From positions 1 through 34,715 of the forward strand of contig CAKPSX010000016.1 in the NCBI GenBank assembly GCA_934184665.1: a DNA stretch of 34,715 bases, written 5' to 3'. Within the stretch, counting starts at the first letter, position 1; each line of letters opens with the position of its first letter. The DNA is from an uncultured Clostridia bacterium (GTDB taxonomy: Bacteria > Bacillota > Clostridia > TANB77 > CAG-508). Below, piece after piece: positions 1 through 8,641 of the stretch. A program made the translations under genes and the position numbers. The notes below the pieces were generated by a model. That model did not search any database, had not been told where the DNA came from, and saw nothing but the letters and a program-made list of their open reading frames with translations.

Positions 1-1251
1 GAGAGAAGAAGAAGGGAAAGGGCAAAAAAGGAAGAGCCAAAAGTAAATAAGATAAGTGATGTAAAGATGGCATATATAATGTATGGGAAAAAGGTGTTTA
101 TCATACCAATAATAATAGCCATAATATTGGGTGCTGTTATATGGGGAATTGTGTATAATGCAAGAAAGAATAATGCACCACAAGAAACTGCTGATAATCA
201 AAAAGAGCAGATAAATTATATATGGGGAGAAATAAAACCTGGAAAGAGAAATACAAATAATTTCACAACAGTAAGAAGCTCAGATGGAGTTGACGTACCA
301 GTGCCAACAGGATATACAGCATCATCTGCATCAAACGAAAATTCTGTAAAAGGTGGATTTGTAATATATGAAGGAACAGATGCTGTAACAGATAGTAATA
401 AGTGGGAAGCTCAGTGTAATAGAAATCAGTATGTATGGATACCAATAGCAAATGTAAGTGATATGTATTGGAGAAACCAGACAACAGGGAAGAAATACGG
501 AACGTATTATAATTTTACTGAAAGTGCATATACCAAAGGTGCAAACCGTTCATATGAGCCACAAACGACCAAACATGATATACAGTCAACATATTTAACC
601 CAATATTTAAATGGAATGTCAAGAGAAGATTTCTTAATGGAAATGGAGATCGATTTCGATAAGATGTTAAATAGTGTAGCAACATATGGAGGATATTATA
701 TAGGAAGATACCAAACAGGAGACCTAAGCCAAGCAACGCCTGTTGTAAAAAGAATAAATAGTGACATCCATAGCCAAACATGGTACACAATGTGGAAAAA
801 ATCTCCAAGAATATCAACTGGTGGAGCAAATGTTCACATGATATGGGGAATACAGTGGGACGAAACAATGAAATGGTTAATTGATACTGGAGAAAAGACA
901 TATGCAGAAATAGCCTCAGATTCAACAAGTTGGGGAAATTATAAAAATAATAGTTTCACATATTATAAAAACACATCAAAGAGCAGAGCAACAAAAGCAT
1001 CAGGAACTATAACAAGAATCCCAAGTGGAGCATATGAAGGAGCAAATGCGAACAATGTTTTTGATTTAGCAGGAAATGTATCGGACTGGACACTCGAGTC
1101 CAGTGATTCAGGGACCGGCGACTTCAGGTACCTACGTGGTGGCGGTTGCAGCGACAAAGGCTACGTCAGTCCAGCGGCGGACCGCGGCAGCGACTATCCT
1201 TACAATAGCTACAGCATTTTCGGTTTACGTTGCACACTTTACATAAAGTAG
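1..1251 (+). CDS. Membrane-anchored FGE/SUMF1-like protein with C-terminal DGR-type variable region (5' end outside window)
   Basis: The reading frame is open from base 1. The first ATG (67) has no clear ribosome binding site and is preceded in frame by 22 Lys/Arg/Glu-rich residues, so the gene probably starts upstream; ATG 67 (394 aa) is the alternative. From ATG 67, residues 9-30 form one membrane helix after a charged, presumably cytoplasmic tail. The outside part has the formylglycine-generating-enzyme/C-type-lectin pattern: QYVWIPIANV, GGYYIGRYQTGD, FDLAGNVSDWTLE, YLRGGGC and a terminal FGLRCTL. From about residue 339 (base 1081) base composition jumps to about 55 % GC and codons become NNC-rich (AGC GAC, GAC CGC GGC AGC GAC, AGC TAC AGC). 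That is the product expected from adenine mutagenesis of AAC codons in a DGR template. The role is inferred to be a hypervariable surface ligand-binding protein rather than an active sulfatase-modifying enzyme. No reverse transcriptase, Avd or template repeat is in the window. Confidence 0.8.
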   Translation, partial: ERRRRERAKKEEPKVNKISDVKMAYIMYGKKVFIIPIIIAIILGAVIWGIVYNARKNNAPQETADNQKEQINYIWGEIKPGKRNTNNFTTVRSSDGVDVPVPTGYTASSASNENSVKGGFVIYEGTDAVTDSNKWEAQCNRNQYVWIPIANVSDMYWRNQTTGKKYGTYYNFTESAYTKGANRSYEPQTTKHDIQSTYLTQYLNGMSREDFLMEMEIDFDKMLNSVATYGGYYIGRYQTGDLSQATPVVKRINSDIHSQTWYTMWKKSPRISTGGANVHMIWGIQWDETMKWLIDTGEKTYAEIASDSTSWGNYKNNSFTYYKNTSKSRATKASGTITRIPSGAYEGANANNVFDLAGNVSDWTLESSDSGTGDFRYLRGGGCSDKGYVSPAADRGSDYPYNSYSIFGLRCTLYIK

Positions 1252-1290
1252 CACTGAACCCGCTAGCCACCGACATTCCACTGCCGTGTT
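1081..1290 (+). other. Putative DGR variable region (VR) at the 3' end of the FGE-like gene
   Basis: I counted 116 G/C in 210 bases (about 55 %), in a window that is otherwise very AT-rich. In frame, most codons between 1138 and 1221 end in C and can be derived from AAC or AAT by changing only adenines, while scaffold residues (GGG, PAADR, FGLRCTL) are kept. The GC-rich stretch continues about 40 bp past the stop codon at 1251, as expected if homing covers the end of the gene. The exact borders need the template repeat, which is not here. Confidence 0.65.
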
Positions 1291-1300
1291 GTAAAAAGTT

Positions 1301-1334
1301 CAAAAAATAGCGAGGAAAGCCTTGCTATTTTTTG
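1301..1334 (+). terminator. 15-bp hairpin with AAAG loop after the variable region
   Basis: The arms 1301-1315 and 1320-1334 pair over 15 bp with a single G-U, leaving a 4-nt loop. The T6 run lies inside the 3' arm, so it can act as an intrinsic terminator for the FGE-like gene. DGRs often have a stem-loop just behind the variable region that helps homing, so a second role is possible. Confidence 0.6.
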
Positions 1335-1350
1335 AGTTGCATAGTAAAAT
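1322..1350 (+). promoter_or_regulatory. Candidate sigma-A promoter for the 767-aa gene
   Basis: TTGCTA (1322-1327), 17 bp, TAAAAT (1345-1350). The -35 overlaps the 3' arm of the preceding hairpin. Match is moderate. Confidence 0.3.
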
Positions 1351-1384
1351 ATACTAAGAAAAAGTGGTGAAGGGAGAGTCTATT

Positions 1385-3688
1385 TTGAAAAAGGGAAGTA
1401 AAGACCAAAGTTTAACAAAAAAATTAGAATACATTGGGTTGGATTTAGATCATATACCAGCAACATTAAAACTAGTAGAAGACTTGAAGTTCAAGCCAAT
1501 AGCAGGATTTGACGAAAAGAAATATAGACAATACAGATATGTATCGCCAAAAGAAATAGAAATATTATTATCTCCAACAAACAGATTAGAAGATATAAAA
1601 GAAAAATATTCACAAGCATTACCATTAATAGAATACTTAAAAAAAGGCAGTGAAGAAGAAGTTGAAAGAAATCTAACATTTCTACGAATGTTAAAAGAAG
1701 TAGAAATAGAAGATATAGAAGAAATAGAAAAAAATCAACAAGAGCTAAACAAAAAGATTCCTTTTAAAGTAAGATATACTGGTAACTATTTATGGCAAAT
1801 ATATTATTCACAAGCAAGTGATAAATATTTTATGATAGTTCCAACAGAAGATAAAGATTATTCTGCATTTTTCTATGTATTGAAAAAACAGGTTGAAAAG
1901 AAAAAAGCAGGAAAGATATTTGTACCTATTAGTAATGCAGATTACTCAAAAGAGCTATTAAATAAAACAGAAATACAAAGTTTAGAAAATTATTTGTGGT
2001 TAATAACAAAAGATTGGCCATCAATATATGAAGTATATGATAAAAGCGATAAAGTAAGCTTGCAGATTGTGGGGCAAACAGAAGTATATGGCAAAATTAG
2101 ATCAGAATATAAAGTTAAATTAACAAATAAAATAGAAGCTACAAAATTCTTTAAATTAGCAAAAGCTTTGTTTATATTACAATCAGAATTACCAGATTAT
2201 TTCACATTTGAAACACAAATAGATAAACAAGGCAGTCTTGAATTTTACTATGAATCTGAGCTTTTAGAATATGATGATTTAAGTGAATGGGTAAATATTC
2301 AATATCAAAAATTATTAGAAAAGCTTAAAAATTCATCAAAAGAAAGTGCAGAATTACAAGAAAGACTTACAAAATTAAAAAGACAAACTGAAGATTTAGA
2401 AGTAGAATATTTAAGCAAAGAAAAACAAATATCAACATATTTAAATTGTAAAAAAACATTTTTTGGTAAAGTAAAATATTTCTTTAAATATAGTGGCAAA
2501 AAAGCAAAGAAAAAAGAAGAAGCACAAATACAAAGAAATAGAGAGCCAAGAGAAAGAATAGTTGAAGATGAAGAAATAGAAGATGAGATAATAAAAAGGC
2601 AATACACATTAGATGAATTAATACAAAAAGGGAAAAAAGCGAGTGAGAAAGAAACAGAAGTTAAAAATAGAAAAATGGATATAAATGCATTAAAACTAAA
2701 AAATGTAAATTTAGTAAAAAAGATTGAAAATGCTACTGCATTTATTGAAGAAATTGATAGTCATAAAAGAAGTATTTTTGAATTTTGGAAATATAGCAAT
2801 AAAGACGAAGTACAAGCACTTGAAGAAGGCGAAGAAGAGCCAATAAATGTAAAACCACGTTCAAAAATATTTGATTATGAGGAAGATTTTGAAGATTTCG
2901 GAAAAGACATGGATAAAATCCAAAGAGAAGTTTTATCAAAAGAAGAACTTGATATGATGTATATTGCAACAACAAATCAGGTTGAAGTCATGAATAAGCT
3001 TAGAACTAATAGACTAGAACCAAAAGAATTAGACAAATGGCTAAAACAAATAAAAGCAGATTTCAAAAATGAAAAAGATATGATAGAAGAAGATGTTGTT
3101 GATATTTTTGGAGGTCTATCAGAAGATACAAGAAAGACTAAAAAACTAGCAAATAAAACACATAGAGAGCAACCAAAAAATAAATATTCAATATTAAGAA
3201 TATCAAAAGCTACAAAATTGGTTGATTATAAAGTAGCATTAAATAATGCGATAATTATAATAAATAATGCAATAAAGAAAAATCAGCTAACACAAGAAGT
3301 GTGTGCATATAAATGGACTACAGATGGAAAAAACTTAGATACAAGCGAAATAAATGTATTTAATTTAAATTTAGAAGATGAGATAAAAAATGCTTTAAGT
3401 GAGCCAGATAGTACTAAAATAAATTTATATAAAATTAATTTTAGTAAAGGTGTAAAAGCAGTTGCATTATCAAACTGTATATATTATGATAATCAAAATA
3501 AAACATTGCCAATTGGAATGGATCAAGATACAAGACTTGTTGTAAATATGTCAGATACAGATATACAATTAAACGATAAGAGAACAATAAGAATAGGTAT
3601 GCTTGAAGATGAAAAAGATGAATCTTCAAAATTGATAATTAAGACAATTAATGTTTTAGAATATGCTATTAAAGATATAGAAGAATAG
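1385..3688 (+). CDS. Hypothetical coiled-coil protein, 767 aa
   Basis: I do not recognise this protein. TTG 1385 is preferred as start because AGGGAG (1371-1376) lies 8 nt before it; GTG 1364 would put that site inside the gene. No signal peptide or membrane helix is visible, so it is probably cytoplasmic. The N-terminal ~300 residues are mixed alpha/beta with many aromatic residues. Around residues 305-350 is a heptad-like coiled coil (ESAELQERLTKLKRQ), followed by a strongly basic stretch (YFFKYSGKKAKKKEE), an acidic segment (IVEDEEIEDEI) and a second coiled coil. The last ~170 residues look globular again. The gene ends 25 bp before era and may be cotranscribed with it. There is no P-loop or nuclease motif. 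The alternating acidic and basic blocks suggest a scaffolding or interaction role, but this is speculation. Confidence 0.75.
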   Translation: MKKGSKDQSLTKKLEYIGLDLDHIPATLKLVEDLKFKPIAGFDEKKYRQYRYVSPKEIEILLSPTNRLEDIKEKYSQALPLIEYLKKGSEEEVERNLTFLRMLKEVEIEDIEEIEKNQQELNKKIPFKVRYTGNYLWQIYYSQASDKYFMIVPTEDKDYSAFFYVLKKQVEKKKAGKIFVPISNADYSKELLNKTEIQSLENYLWLITKDWPSIYEVYDKSDKVSLQIVGQTEVYGKIRSEYKVKLTNKIEATKFFKLAKALFILQSELPDYFTFETQIDKQGSLEFYYESELLEYDDLSEWVNIQYQKLLEKLKNSSKESAELQERLTKLKRQTEDLEVEYLSKEKQISTYLNCKKTFFGKVKYFFKYSGKKAKKKEEAQIQRNREPRERIVEDEEIEDEIIKRQYTLDELIQKGKKASEKETEVKNRKMDINALKLKNVNLVKKIENATAFIEEIDSHKRSIFEFWKYSNKDEVQALEEGEEEPINVKPRSKIFDYEEDFEDFGKDMDKIQREVLSKEELDMMYIATTNQVEVMNKLRTNRLEPKELDKWLKQIKADFKNEKDMIEEDVVDIFGGLSEDTRKTKKLANKTHREQPKNKYSILRISKATKLVDYKVALNNAIIIINNAIKKNQLTQEVCAYKWTTDGKNLDTSEINVFNLNLEDEIKNALSEPDSTKINLYKINFSKGVKAVALSNCIYYDNQNKTLPIGMDQDTRLVVNMSDTDIQLNDKRTIRIGMLEDEKDESSKLIIKTINVLEYAIKDIEE

Positions 3689-3713
3689 CGTCATGCAGGA
3701 AGGAGACGGAAAA

Positions 3714-4616
3714 ATGCCAGAATTCAAATCAGGTTTTGTAGCATTACTTGGAAGAACAAATGTAGGTAAATCAACATTATTAAATCTTTTGGTAAGAGAA
3801 AAGGTTTCTGCAACAGCAAATAAAGTGCAAACAACTCGTACAGCGATAAAAGGTATTGTAAATAGAGAAAATTCACAAATAATATTTATAGATACCCCAG
3901 GAATACACAAACCTAAAACTCAATTAAATGAAACAATGATAGAAACTTCATTTGGAGTAATAAAAGACATAGATTTAGTTTTATTTGTAATAGAGGCAAC
4001 AAGTGATGAAATAGGCAGAGGTGATATGAGGATTCTTGAAAAATTAAAAGAATCAGGTAAAAAGGCTATATTAATAATAAATAAAATTGATTTAGTAAAA
4101 AGAGAAAAATTATTGAGTTTGATTGATTTATATCAAAAAGAATATAATTTCGAGGCTGTAATACCAATATCATCATTAAAGGAAAAGTATAGAGATATTA
4201 TCTTAGATGAAATTGAAAAGAACTTAAAACCTGGTCCTGCATATTATAGTAAAGAAGAATACACAGACCAAACTTTAAGACAACTTGCTGAAGAAACAAT
4301 AAGAGAAAAAGCTTTGCTACTATTACAAGATGAAGTACCACATGGAATTTATGTTGAAATACAAAAAATGAAATTTAGAAAAAACCAAAAAGGTGAAGAT
4401 ATGTATGATATTGAGGCAACAATTTATTGCCTTAGAAATTCACACAAAGGCATAATAATTGGCAAAGATGGGCAGATGTTAAAAAGGATTGGTCAATCAG
4501 CCAGAATAGATATGGAAAGAAATTTTGGTGTTAAAATTAACTTAAAAACATGGGTAAAAGTTAAAGAAGATTGGCAAGATGATAAATCAATAGTTAAGAA
4601 ATTTAAGATGCAATAA
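3714..4616 (+). CDS. era: GTPase Era
   Basis: Era is a GTPase that binds the 3' end of 16S rRNA and helps 30S subunit maturation. ATG 3714 follows the ribosome binding site GGAAGGAGA and gives 300 aa, the usual Era length; an earlier in-frame ATG (3693) lies before that site. G1 is GRTNVGKST near residue 13 (Thr where Pro is common), G3 is DTPGIHKP and G4 is NKID. The C-terminal KH domain contains IIIGKDGQMLKRIG and ends with an LKTWVKVKEDW-type tail. The gene is followed by yqzL and recO, the conserved Firmicutes order. Confidence 0.97.
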   Translation: MPEFKSGFVALLGRTNVGKSTLLNLLVREKVSATANKVQTTRTAIKGIVNRENSQIIFIDTPGIHKPKTQLNETMIETSFGVIKDIDLVLFVIEATSDEIGRGDMRILEKLKESGKKAILIINKIDLVKREKLLSLIDLYQKEYNFEAVIPISSLKEKYRDIILDEIEKNLKPGPAYYSKEEYTDQTLRQLAEETIREKALLLLQDEVPHGIYVEIQKMKFRKNQKGEDMYDIEATIYCLRNSHKGIIIGKDGQMLKRIGQSARIDMERNFGVKINLKTWVKVKEDWQDDKSIVKKFKMQ

Positions 4617-4668
4617 TATGCATAAAAAAACTTAAAATGCAAAAGATAGAGTTAAAGGAAGTGAGCTT

Positions 4669-4824
4669 ATGATTAAAAAAATTGCATGGAATACATTTAA
4701 AAACACAGGAGATGTAAGCACTTTTTTGGAATTAAAACAAATACAAGAGGTAGAACAACAAATACAACTGCAAAAGGCGGATGAAAATGGGAATAATAAA
4801 AACAAATGGGATAATAATTTCTGA
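4669..4824 (+). CDS. yqzL: YqzL-like small protein, 51 aa
   Basis: A 51-codon ORF starting MIKKIAWNTFKNTGDVSTF lies between era and recO, where Firmicutes carry the small YqzL protein. The pattern (hydrophobic/Lys start, then W..F..TG....FL..K) fits YqzL-like proteins. AAAGGAAGTGAG precedes the ATG. The last 38 bases overlap the start of recO in another frame, so the two are probably translationally coupled. The molecular function is unknown. The assignment rests on position plus the short motif. Confidence 0.8.
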   Translation: MIKKIAWNTFKNTGDVSTFLELKQIQEVEQQIQLQKADENGNNKNKWDNNF

Positions 4825-5503
4825 AAATAATTTAGGTGATTATGATAAAATGTTAACAATGTTAACACCTGGTTTGGGAAAAATATCGTGTGTGGCAAAA
4901 GGCGCTAGAAGGCCTAAAAGTGCCTTACTTGCCGGCACACAATTTTTATGCTTTGGAGAATATTTGATGTACAAAGGAACAAACACATATAATATAAATT
5001 CATGTGAAATGATAGAAGTATTTTATAATATAAGAACAGATTTAGACAAGCTTAATTATGCGGTACATATGACTAAAATAATTAGAGATGTAACAGAAGA
5101 AAATCAAAATTGCTATAAGATTTTACAATTATATTTGAATACATTATATACTTTGTCAGAAACTGACAAAGATCCAGAATTTATATTAAGTATTTTCAAA
5201 CTAAAATTGTTATGTTTTTTAGGCTTTACTCCAAGAATTACAGAATGTACAAACTGCAAGAGCAAAGAAAACATAAAATATTTTAGTATAAAAGATAATG
5301 GAATAAAATGTGAGGCATGTGCCAGACAAGACAAAAGCTGTTTAGAAATGTCAGAAAGCACGCAAAATGCTATAAAATACATTGTTTTGGCACCTGCTAA
5401 AAAATTGTATTCTTTTAATTTAAAAGATGAGTCATTAAATGAGTTAAAATTAATAACAAAAATATTTTTTGATGAAAAACTAGAAAAACAGTATAAAATG
5501 TAG
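4787..5503 (+). CDS. recO: DNA repair protein RecO
   Basis: RecO loads RecA onto SSB-coated single-stranded DNA together with RecR in the RecFOR recombination pathway. ATG 4787 is preferred over ATG 4781 because AAGGCGG ends at 4780 and gives a 6-nt spacing; this yields 238 aa, close to the family norm. The N-terminal OB fold contains GIIISENNLGDYDKMLTMLT and GKISCVAKGARRPKS. A four-cysteine zinc site is intact (CTNC and, 16 residues later, CEAC). It begins inside yqzL. A weak promoter follows before galE, so the recO transcript may read on. Confidence 0.95.
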   Translation: MGIIKTNGIIISENNLGDYDKMLTMLTPGLGKISCVAKGARRPKSALLAGTQFLCFGEYLMYKGTNTYNINSCEMIEVFYNIRTDLDKLNYAVHMTKIIRDVTEENQNCYKILQLYLNTLYTLSETDKDPEFILSIFKLKLLCFLGFTPRITECTNCKSKENIKYFSIKDNGIKCEACARQDKSCLEMSESTQNAIKYIVLAPAKKLYSFNLKDESLNELKLITKIFFDEKLEKQYKM

Positions 5504-5520
5504 AAAAATACGAAAAAAGG

Positions 5521-5529
5521 TGTTATAAT
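5521..5529 (+). promoter_or_regulatory. Extended -10 promoter candidate for galE
   Basis: TGTTATAAT is an extended -10 (TGn + TATAAT) about 25 bp before the galE start. No convincing -35 is seen 17 bp upstream, consistent with an extended -10 promoter. Confidence 0.4.
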
Positions 5530-5553
5530 ATTCGCGAAAGGAATGTGATATAT

Positions 5554-6555
5554 ATGGCAATTTTAGTAACAGGCGGTGCTGGTTATATTGGTAGCCACGT
5601 AGCTGTAGAATTATTAAGTTCAGGAAGAGAAATAGTAATAATTGATAATTTTTCAAATAGTGAGAGAACAGTTTTAGATAAAATAAAAGAAATAACAAAA
5701 AAAGATTTTAAATTTTATGAAATAGATTATTTAAATATAAAAGATTTAGAAAAGGTATTTGAAGAAAATAAAATTGATGCAGTGATGAATTTCGCTGGGT
5801 TTAAAGCTGTTGGGGAATCAGTAGAAAAGCCACTTGAGTATTATGAAAATAATGTATCTGGTGCAATAGGTCTACTTAAAACAATGAGAAAATATAATGT
5901 TAAGAAATTTATATTTAGTTCATCTGCAACAGTATATGGAGATCCTGAAATAATACCAATAACAGAAGAATGTAAAGTTGGTGGAACAACAAACCCATAT
6001 GGAACAACAAAATTATTTATTGAAAGAATATTAGAAGATTTATATAAATCTGATAATGAATGGGATATTGCTATATTAAGATATTTTAATCCTGTTGGCG
6101 CACATGAAAGTGGTTTGATAGGAGAAAATCCAAAGGGAATACCTAACAATTTAATGCCATATGTAGCAAGAGTTGCAGCAGGTAAATTAGAACAATTATC
6201 CGTTTTTGGAAATGATTATGATACACCAGATGGCACAGGCGTTAGAGATTATATACATGTTGTTGATTTAGCAAAAGGTCATATAAAAGCATTGGAAAAA
6301 TTAGATAAAGAAAAAAGTGGTATATATATTTATAATCTAGGAACAGGAAACGGCTATAGTGTATTAGACATGGTTAAAGCATTTGAAGATGCAACAGGAA
6401 AAAAAGTGAAATATAAAATCGTAGAACGTAGAGCTGGTGATATAGCAACATGTTATTCAGATACGTCAAAAGCAAGAGAAGAACTTGATTGGGTTGCAGA
6501 AAAAACTTTAAATGATATGTGCAAAGATACATGGAGATATATACAAAATAGCTAA
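5554..6555 (+). CDS. galE: UDP-glucose 4-epimerase GalE
   Basis: The enzyme interconverts UDP-glucose and UDP-galactose (or the N-acetyl forms), feeding cell-surface glycan synthesis. The start is ATG 5554, with GAAAGGAATG upstream; GTG 5545 lies too close to that site. The product is 333 aa, the normal size. It opens with the NAD-binding GGAGYIGSH motif, has FSSSATVYG and the catalytic NPYGTTK (YxxxK), and the substrate-side RYFNPVGAHESG and GDYDTPDGTGVRDYIHV segments. It is followed 36 bp later by a glycosyltransferase, suggesting a joint role in surface polysaccharide or glycolipid synthesis. Confidence 0.96.
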   Translation: MAILVTGGAGYIGSHVAVELLSSGREIVIIDNFSNSERTVLDKIKEITKKDFKFYEIDYLNIKDLEKVFEENKIDAVMNFAGFKAVGESVEKPLEYYENNVSGAIGLLKTMRKYNVKKFIFSSSATVYGDPEIIPITEECKVGGTTNPYGTTKLFIERILEDLYKSDNEWDIAILRYFNPVGAHESGLIGENPKGIPNNLMPYVARVAAGKLEQLSVFGNDYDTPDGTGVRDYIHVVDLAKGHIKALEKLDKEKSGIYIYNLGTGNGYSVLDMVKAFEDATGKKVKYKIVERRAGDIATCYSDTSKAREELDWVAEKTLNDMCKDTWRYIQNS

Positions 6556-6591
6556 AAATTAATTGAAATTTTGGAAGGAATGTATTAATAA

Positions 6592-7533
6592 ATGGAAAAA
6601 ATATCTGTAGTAGTATCATGTTACAATGAAGAAAAAGCTTTGCCATTATTTTATAAAGAAATTGAAAGAGTTAGAAAGCAAGATTTTGAGGGAATAGCTG
6701 AGTTTGAATACATATTTGTAAATGATGGCTCAAAAGATGGAACTTTACAAGAGATGAGAGAGCTAAGTAAAAGAGACAGTAAGGTAAGATATGTTTCTTT
6801 TTCAAGAAACTTTGGAAAAGAAGCAGCAATGTATGCAGGATTAGAAGCTTCTACAGGAGATTATGTTACATTAATGGATGCTGATTTACAAGATCCACCA
6901 AAACTTTTAAAACAAATGTATGATGAAATAGTAATAAAAGGACATGATGTAGTTGCAACAAGAAGAGTTACACGTAAGGGTGAACCACCTATTAGAAGCT
7001 TTTTTGCGAGAATGTTTTATAAAATAATAAATAAGATGTCAGACATAGAAATGGTTGATGGAGCTAGAGATTATAGATTAATGAAAAGGCAAGTTGTAGA
7101 TAGTATAATATCATTAAAAGAATATAATAGATATTCTAAAGGGTTATTCAGCTTTGTAGGGTTTGACGTAAAATGGCTAGAATATGAGAATGTTGAAAGA
7201 GTAGCAGGTGAAACAAAATGGTCATTCTGGAAGTTGTTTAAATATGCAATTGAAGGAATAACAGCATTTTCAACAACTCCATTAATTATGTCATCATTGG
7301 TTGGACTTATATTTTGTTTGATAGCTGTGATTGCGGTGATATTTATAATTATAAAAACATTAGTATATGGTGATCCAACAGCAGGTTGGCCATCATTAGT
7401 ATGTATTGTGGTATTTGTAAGTGGTGTGCAATTATTTGCACTTGGTGTTATAGGTCAATATTTATCAAAAACATATTTAGAAGTTAAGAAAAGACCTATA
7501 TACATAGTAAAGGAAACTGAAAAAGATATATAG
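6592..7533 (+). CDS. Glycosyltransferase family 2, GtrB/DPM1-like membrane protein
   Basis: The 313-aa protein has an N-terminal GT-A fold (SVVVSCYNEEKALP, FVNDGSKDGT, the metal-binding DADLQDPP) and two C-terminal membrane helices (about residues 230-255 and 268-292). This is the layout of polyprenyl-phosphate hexosyltransferases such as GtrB and YkcC, which move a sugar from UDP-sugar to undecaprenyl phosphate. GGAAGGAATG precedes the ATG. Its place directly after galE suggests it uses a UDP-hexose, but the sequence does not settle the substrate. Confidence 0.9.
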   Translation: MEKISVVVSCYNEEKALPLFYKEIERVRKQDFEGIAEFEYIFVNDGSKDGTLQEMRELSKRDSKVRYVSFSRNFGKEAAMYAGLEASTGDYVTLMDADLQDPPKLLKQMYDEIVIKGHDVVATRRVTRKGEPPIRSFFARMFYKIINKMSDIEMVDGARDYRLMKRQVVDSIISLKEYNRYSKGLFSFVGFDVKWLEYENVERVAGETKWSFWKLFKYAIEGITAFSTTPLIMSSLVGLIFCLIAVIAVIFIIIKTLVYGDPTAGWPSLVCIVVFVSGVQLFALGVIGQYLSKTYLEVKKRPIYIVKETEKDI

Positions 7534-7567
7534 TAAGTTTTTAAGGTTAGGAAGGATGATTTTTAAA

Positions 7568-8572
7568 ATGTTAAAATTGGGGTTTGGTCAAGATATTGGA
7601 ATAGACCTAGGAACGGCAACAGTAATTGCATATGTAAAAGGAAAAGGAGTGGTTTTAAGAGAGCCATCTGTTGTTGCTGTTGATAATGATACAAAAGAAG
7701 TTTTGGCAGTAGGGCAAGAAGCTAGGAGAATGCTTGGTAGAACACCAGGAAACATTGTAGCAACAAGACCTTTAAGAGAAGGTGTTATTTCTGATTATAC
7801 AGTAACGGAAAAAATGTTGAAGTATTTTATAAACAAAATAAACGGAAAATCTTTATTTGCCCCAAGAACAATGATATGTATTCCATCAAGAGTTACTGAA
7901 GTTGAGAAAAAGGCAGTAATAGATGCAGCAACACAAGCTGGTGCTAGAAGAGTATTTTTAATAGAAGAACCAATTGCAGCAGCTATTGGTGCTGGAATAG
8001 ACATAGCAAAACCATGTGGAAATATGGTTGTAGATATTGGTGGTGGAACAACAGATATTGCAGTTATCTCGTTAGGTGGCTCAGTAGAAAGCACATCTTT
8101 GAAAGTTGCAGGAGATAAGTTTGATGAATATATAATAAAATATATAAAGAAAAAACATAATGTTATGATTGGTGAAAGAACAGCAGAAGATTTAAAAATA
8201 AATATAGGCTGTGTATATCCAAAAATACAAGATGTTGATATGGAAATTAGGGGTAGAGATTTAGTAACAGGTTTGCCTAAAACTGTAAAAGTATATTCAA
8301 GCGAAATGTTAGAAGCTCTTATAGAGCCTGCAATGATGATAGTTGATGCTGTACATTCTGTATTAGAAAAAACTCCACCTGAGCTTGCAGCAGATATAAG
8401 TGATAGAGGTATATATATGACAGGTGGTGGCTGCTTAGTAGATGGTTTAGATAAATTACTTCGTGAAAAAACAGGTATTAATGTTATGATTGCAAATGAT
8501 GCAGTTTCATGTGTTGCACTTGGAACAGGAAAAGCATTAGATACATTAGATGCTTTAGATAGAAAAGGGTAA
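7568..8572 (+). CDS. mreB: MreB/Mbl-family cell-shape actin homologue
   Basis: MreB forms membrane-bound filaments that guide lateral peptidoglycan synthesis. ATG 7568 is preferred (334 aa, 12 nt after the ribosome binding site AGGAAGG); ATG 7556 touches that site directly. Actin-fold motifs are intact: phosphate 1 (GIDLGTATVIAYVKGKG), connect/phosphate 2 (VVDIGGGTTDIAVISLGG), IEEPIAAAIGAG, and the adenosine motif (GIYMTGGGCLVDGLDKLL). mreC and mreD do not follow, so this may be a stand-alone Mbl- or MreBH-type paralogue. The gene ends in a shared bidirectional terminator. Confidence 0.95.
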   Translation: MLKLGFGQDIGIDLGTATVIAYVKGKGVVLREPSVVAVDNDTKEVLAVGQEARRMLGRTPGNIVATRPLREGVISDYTVTEKMLKYFINKINGKSLFAPRTMICIPSRVTEVEKKAVIDAATQAGARRVFLIEEPIAAAIGAGIDIAKPCGNMVVDIGGGTTDIAVISLGGSVESTSLKVAGDKFDEYIIKYIKKKHNVMIGERTAEDLKINIGCVYPKIQDVDMEIRGRDLVTGLPKTVKVYSSEMLEALIEPAMMIVDAVHSVLEKTPPELAADISDRGIYMTGGGCLVDGLDKLLREKTGINVMIANDAVSCVALGTGKALDTLDALDRKG

Positions 8573-8606
8573 AATCTAAAAAGTTAGTAATTGTATAATA
8601 ATATAG

Positions 8607-8635
8607 AAAAGAGTGGTAATTGAAACCACTCTTTT
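8607..8635. terminator. Bidirectional terminator between mreB and the vWA gene
   Basis: An 11-bp perfect stem (8607-8617 with 8625-8635) and a 7-nt loop lie between convergent genes. The A run on one side and T run on the other let it work in both directions. Confidence 0.85.
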
Positions 8636-8641
8636 GAATTT

